A DNA stretch of 8,939 nucleotides from JBBRWV01 sp038248985 (GTDB taxonomy: Bacteria > Planctomycetota > Phycisphaerae > WQYP01), in contig JBBRWV010000138.1 in assembly GCA_038248985.1 (NCBI GenBank), positions 1 through 8,939 of the forward strand, given 5' to 3'. This document shows, one piece after another, positions 6,728 to 8,939 of this stretch (position 1 is its first letter; every line of letters begins with the position of its first letter). Below the pieces are notes generated by a model. That model worked only from the letters and a program-made list of their open reading frames with translations. It had not been told where the DNA came from and did no database searches. A program made the position numbers and the translations under genes.

Positions 6728-6777
6728 TTTCCTTATATCGCCTATTTCCGTAGACGGAAATTAGTATATATAGGAAA
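6728..6777. promoter_or_regulatory. Nested symmetric operator, four TTTCC/GGAAA half-sites
   Basis: The inner palindrome ATTTCCGT-AG-ACGGAAAT spans 6744-6761 with eight-base perfect arms. An outer pair, TTTCCT at 6728-6733 and AGGAAA at 6772-6777, has exactly the same centre (6752.5). Each half-site pair on one side is 17 bases apart. The array overlaps the -10 box, the presumed start site and the ribosome-binding site of the AbiE-type operon. AbiEi antitoxins are known to bind inverted repeats in their own promoter, so autorepression by this gene's product is the natural reading. Confidence 0.65.
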
Positions 6778-6790
6778 TTTGGTGGGTCAA
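6763..6790 (-). promoter_or_regulatory. Sigma-70-type promoter of the AbiE-type operon
   Basis: On the - strand, TTGACC (6790-6785) and TATACT (6768-6763) are separated by 16 bases, five of six matches to each consensus hexamer. Transcription would begin near 6756, leaving a leader of about 28 bases before ATG 6727. The symmetric operator covers the -10, the start site and the ribosome-binding site. Confidence 0.7.
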
Positions 6791-6827
6791 TGCTCTCCAA
6801 AAGGTTATTTTTCCTTCAACGGAGGGT

Positions 6828-6986
6828 TTGAATGGGGGGAAAGACCCGTCGTGGGCTGAGGCGGTGGGGGGGCAGGCGTCGGGCGGGCGACAGAGGGCCT
6901 CTCGCCTGAATAGGGGGTGGAGGATGACGGGGCGGCCTTTAGAGGTTGGGGAGGATTTTGACTATGATCGGCGGGACAGGCGTTAA
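6828..6986 (+). CDS. Possible small ORF (52 residues) before trpB2
   Basis: This frame opens at TTG 6828 (or ATG 6924 for a 20-residue version) and ends TAA 6984-6986, fourteen bases before the likely trpB2 start. The product would be hydrophilic and Arg/Gly-rich, with the tail RPLEVGEDFDYDRRDRR. Codons are of the native G-ending type. The ribosome-binding site is unconvincing: GGAGGG at 6821-6826 is too close to TTG. That same GGAGGG sits better before ATG 6832, which opens a competing 25-residue Arg/Gly-rich frame ending at 6909. It contains Trp codons but no run of them, so it is not a classic trp attenuator leader. It may be non-coding. Confidence 0.22.
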   Translation: MNGGKDPSWAEAVGGQASGGRQRASRLNRGWRMTGRPLEVGEDFDYDRRDRR

Positions 6987-6999
6987 GTAGGAGTTGGTT

Positions 7000-8307
7000 G
7001 TGATTGTGAAGAGTCAGTTTGCGCTTCCCCAGTCGGAGATTCCCGCAGAGTGGTACAACATATTGGCGGACTTGCCGACGCCGATGCCGCCGCCGTTGCA
7101 TCCGGGGACAAAGGAGCCGGTGACGTTGCAGGACATGATGGCGCTGTTTCCGGAGAACATCGTGATGCAGGAGATGTCGGCGGAGCGGCACATCGCGATA
7201 CCGGATGAGGTGCGGCAGATTTATGCGTTGTGGCGTCCGACGCCCTTGTTCCGTGCGGTGCGATTGGAACAGGCGTTGGGGACGCCGGCGCACATTTATT
7301 ACAAGAACGAGGGGGCGTCGCCGGCGGGTTCGCACAAGCCGAACTCGGCGATACCGCAGGCGTATTACAACAAGCAGGCGGGGACGAAGCGTTTGGCGAC
7401 GGAGACGGGAGCGGGGCAGTGGGGATCTTCGCTGGCGCTGGCGTGCAAATTGTTTGGGCTGGAATGCGTGGTGTACCAGGTGAAGGTTTCGTTTGATCAG
7501 AAGCCGTACCGGAAGATGCTGATGAACACGTGGGGGGCGAGCGTGTATGCGTCGCCATCGACGCGGACGAATTATGGGCGGAAGGTGTTGGCGGAGGATC
7601 CGGAGTGCGCGGGTTCACTGGGGATTGCGATTTCGGAGGCGATTGAGGACACGGTGACGACGCCGAACACGAAGTATGCGTTGGGGAGCGTGCTGAATCA
7701 TGTGTGCATGCATCAGACGGTGATCGGGCAGGAGGCAATCAAGCAGATGAAGCTGGCGGGGGAGGATCCGGACGTGGTGATCGGGTGCGTGGGGGGCGGG
7801 TCGAATTTCGCGGGGATGGCGATTCCGTTTGTGCGGGAGAATTGGGAGGATGGGAAGAAGCGGCGGATCATGGCGGTGGAGCCGAGCGTGTGTGCGAGTT
7901 TGACGAAGGGGGAGTTGCGTTATGATTTTGGAGACACGGCGGAGATGACGCCTCTGATGATGATGTACACATTGGGGCACAACTATATGCCGCCGTCGAT
8001 TCATGCGGGGGGATTGCGGTATCACGGGATGTCGCCGATCGTGTCGCATTTGTACAAGCTGGGGTTGATCGAGGCGCGGAGTTATGGTCAGGCGGAGTGT
8101 TTTGCGGCGGCGATGACGTTTGCGCAGACGGAGGGGATGATTCCCGCACCGGAGTCCTCGCATGCGGTGAAGGCGGCGATAGATGAGGCGCTGGCGGCGA
8201 AGGCGGCGGGGGAAAAGCGGGTGATATTGTTTAATTTGTCCGGTCATGGGTTGCTGGAGTTGCCATCGTATGAGGGGTATTTGCATGGCGGGGGGATGGA
8301 AGGGTGA
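7000..8307 (+). CDS. trpB2: TrpB2-type tryptophan synthase beta chain (PLP enzyme)
   Basis: This is a fold-type II PLP enzyme that joins indole with serine (or phosphoserine in some TrpB2 groups) to give tryptophan. GTG 7000 is chosen because AGGAG (6989-6993) lies six bases upstream; the in-frame TTG at 6994 abuts that site. The 435-residue product has the TrpB2 hallmarks: N-terminal EIPAEWYNI and RPTPLFRA, the PLP lysine in GSHKPNSA (K113), ETGAGQWG (from 135), the phosphate-binding GCVGGGSNF (262-270), PAPESSHA (from 382) and C-terminal NLSGHG (from 412). The extended N-terminus and length around 435 separate TrpB2 from the shorter TrpB1. No trpA or other trp gene is nearby, as is common for TrpB2, which usually acts without the alpha subunit, for example in indole salvage. 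The codon style is native. Confidence 0.95.
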   Translation: MIVKSQFALPQSEIPAEWYNILADLPTPMPPPLHPGTKEPVTLQDMMALFPENIVMQEMSAERHIAIPDEVRQIYALWRPTPLFRAVRLEQALGTPAHIYYKNEGASPAGSHKPNSAIPQAYYNKQAGTKRLATETGAGQWGSSLALACKLFGLECVVYQVKVSFDQKPYRKMLMNTWGASVYASPSTRTNYGRKVLAEDPECAGSLGIAISEAIEDTVTTPNTKYALGSVLNHVCMHQTVIGQEAIKQMKLAGEDPDVVIGCVGGGSNFAGMAIPFVRENWEDGKKRRIMAVEPSVCASLTKGELRYDFGDTAEMTPLMMMYTLGHNYMPPSIHAGGLRYHGMSPIVSHLYKLGLIEARSYGQAECFAAAMTFAQTEGMIPAPESSHAVKAAIDEALAAKAAGEKRVILFNLSGHGLLELPSYEGYLHGGGMEG

Positions 8308-8383
8308 GGCGGCAGGGGTGGGTGCTTGATGGCGAATTCGTCTCCTACCTTCTTGCTTGTCACGTCTTGCTTCTGGCGTCTCG

Positions 8384-8939
8384 TCAGTCCGCCAACAACA
8401 CCCGCGCCCAATTGCCCCACGCAAACCGCTCCACCTCCGCCGCGCTCCACCCCGCCTGGATCAACGCCTCGCCCAGCACCTCGATCTTCTCCGCTGAATC
8501 CAACTCCACCGGCAACTGCGTCGCATCAAAGCCCCCATCCATATCACTTCCCAACGCCAGAAAATCCCGCCGCCCCGTCACCTTCTCAAAATACTCAATC
8601 ATCCGCATCACATCCCTCAGCGTCGCCCGCTGTCCCGCTTTCACCCCGGCTCCATTGATCAAAAACCACTTGAACAACACCAGCCCGATCACGCCGCCTT
8701 GCCCGACCACCGCCCGAATCTGCTCATCTGATAAATTCCGCTCGGCATTCTCCTTCCCCGGCAGCATCCCCCGCGCATTGGAATGCGTCGCCACCTTCAA
8801 CCCTTTCCCCCGCTCCATCAATTCCCAAAACGCCCGCTCGCTCAAGTGCGACACATCATGCACGACCCCCAGGCGATCCAGCTCCGCCACCAGCTCCCAC
8901 CCCATCACCCTGAATCCACCGCCGCACAAATTTCCCCCC
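8384..8939 (-). CDS. M19 family (renal dipeptidase-type) metallopeptidase, C-terminal part
   Basis: This gene runs off the right edge, so its N-terminal part, including the first metal ligands (HxD) and the bridging Glu, is not visible. About 184 residues remain, ending TGA at 8384-8386. Visible M19 features, in order, are HDVSHLS (second-metal histidine), ATHSNAR (next histidine ligand), RNLSDEQ (substrate-binding Arg region), GSDMDGG (active-site Asp) and a terminal GNWARVL like the family's GGN-x-RV ending. Known members hydrolyse dipeptides using two zinc ions; some bacterial ones act on D-amino-acid dipeptides. The internal TTG at 8929 is not a real start, because the frame continues to the edge with GGN, which fits the family. 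The gene converges on trpB2 with 76 bases between the stops. No clear terminator hairpin was found there. Confidence 0.9.
   Translation of the reverse strand, partial: GGNLCGGGFRVMGWELVAELDRLGVVHDVSHLSERAFWELMERGKGLKVATHSNARGMLPGKENAERNLSDEQIRAVVGQGGVIGLVLFKWFLINGAGVKAGQRATLRDVMRMIEYFEKVTGRRDFLALGSDMDGGFDATQLPVELDSAEKIEVLGEALIQAGWSAAEVERFAWGNWARVLLAD

Noticed and set aside
6958..6986. TTGACT at 6958-6963 as the -35 box of a trpB2 promoter
   Set aside because: The hexamer 17 bases downstream is CGTTAA, a poor -10, and a start there would leave almost no leader before the ribosome-binding site.
7615..8424. Long - strand open frame opposite trpB2
   Set aside because: It is Arg/His-rich shadow sequence. 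The + strand carries unmistakable TrpB2 motifs through this stretch.
1..8939. CRISPR array, tRNA or rRNA gene, insertion sequence ends, integrase
   Set aside because: No regularly spaced direct repeats, cloverleaf-like segments, transposase or recombinase motifs were seen on either strand.

Overview
The window looks like a G+C-rich bacterial chromosome whose main genes use strongly G-ending codons (GCG, GGG, GTG, TTG, CGG), so both strands carry long shadow reading frames. Together with the gene types, this would fit a planctomycete (Phycisphaerae-like) or related lineage. That is a guess from codon style, not a proof. No rRNA, tRNA, CRISPR array, transposase or integrase was seen.

Left part (1-3102, + strand): the last codons of an unrecognised gene end at 63 and are followed by a hairpin terminator. 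Next comes a two-component pair: an NtrC-class, sigma-54-dependent response regulator that resembles Pseudomonas AlgB along its whole length, and a membrane histidine kinase with the KinB-like order TM-TM-HAMP-PAS-HisKA-HATPase but almost no extracytoplasmic sensor domain. The kinase probably phosphorylates the regulator, which would then activate sigma-54 promoters.

Middle part (about 3103-6790): codon use becomes more mixed and the genes look accessory. On the + strand are a 61-residue hypothetical protein, a 219-base stretch with no convincing gene, a small secreted lipoprotein and a 179-residue hypothetical protein. On the - strand is a two-gene operon of the AbiE type (AbiEi-like winged-helix regulator, then AbiEii-like nucleotidyltransferase) joined by a 4-base ATGA overlap. 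Its promoter is readable (TTGACC-16-TATACT) and sits in a 50-base symmetric operator made of four TTTCC/GGAAA half-sites, which points to autorepression. Genes of this family are known as type IV toxin-antitoxin or abortive-infection modules, so this is the likeliest defence-type element here.

Right part (6791-8939): a stand-alone TrpB2-type tryptophan synthase beta chain (+ strand), possibly preceded by a very small ORF, converges on the C-terminal part of an M19 (renal dipeptidase-type) metallopeptidase that runs off the right edge on the - strand. No trpA or other trp gene is in the window.

Overall this is two ordinary chromosomal blocks flanking a small accessory stretch. The most interesting items are the AbiE operator architecture, the unassigned cluster at 3200-4770, the sensor-less kinase with a GAFTSA-variant regulator, and small upstream ORFs before the kinase and trpB2.
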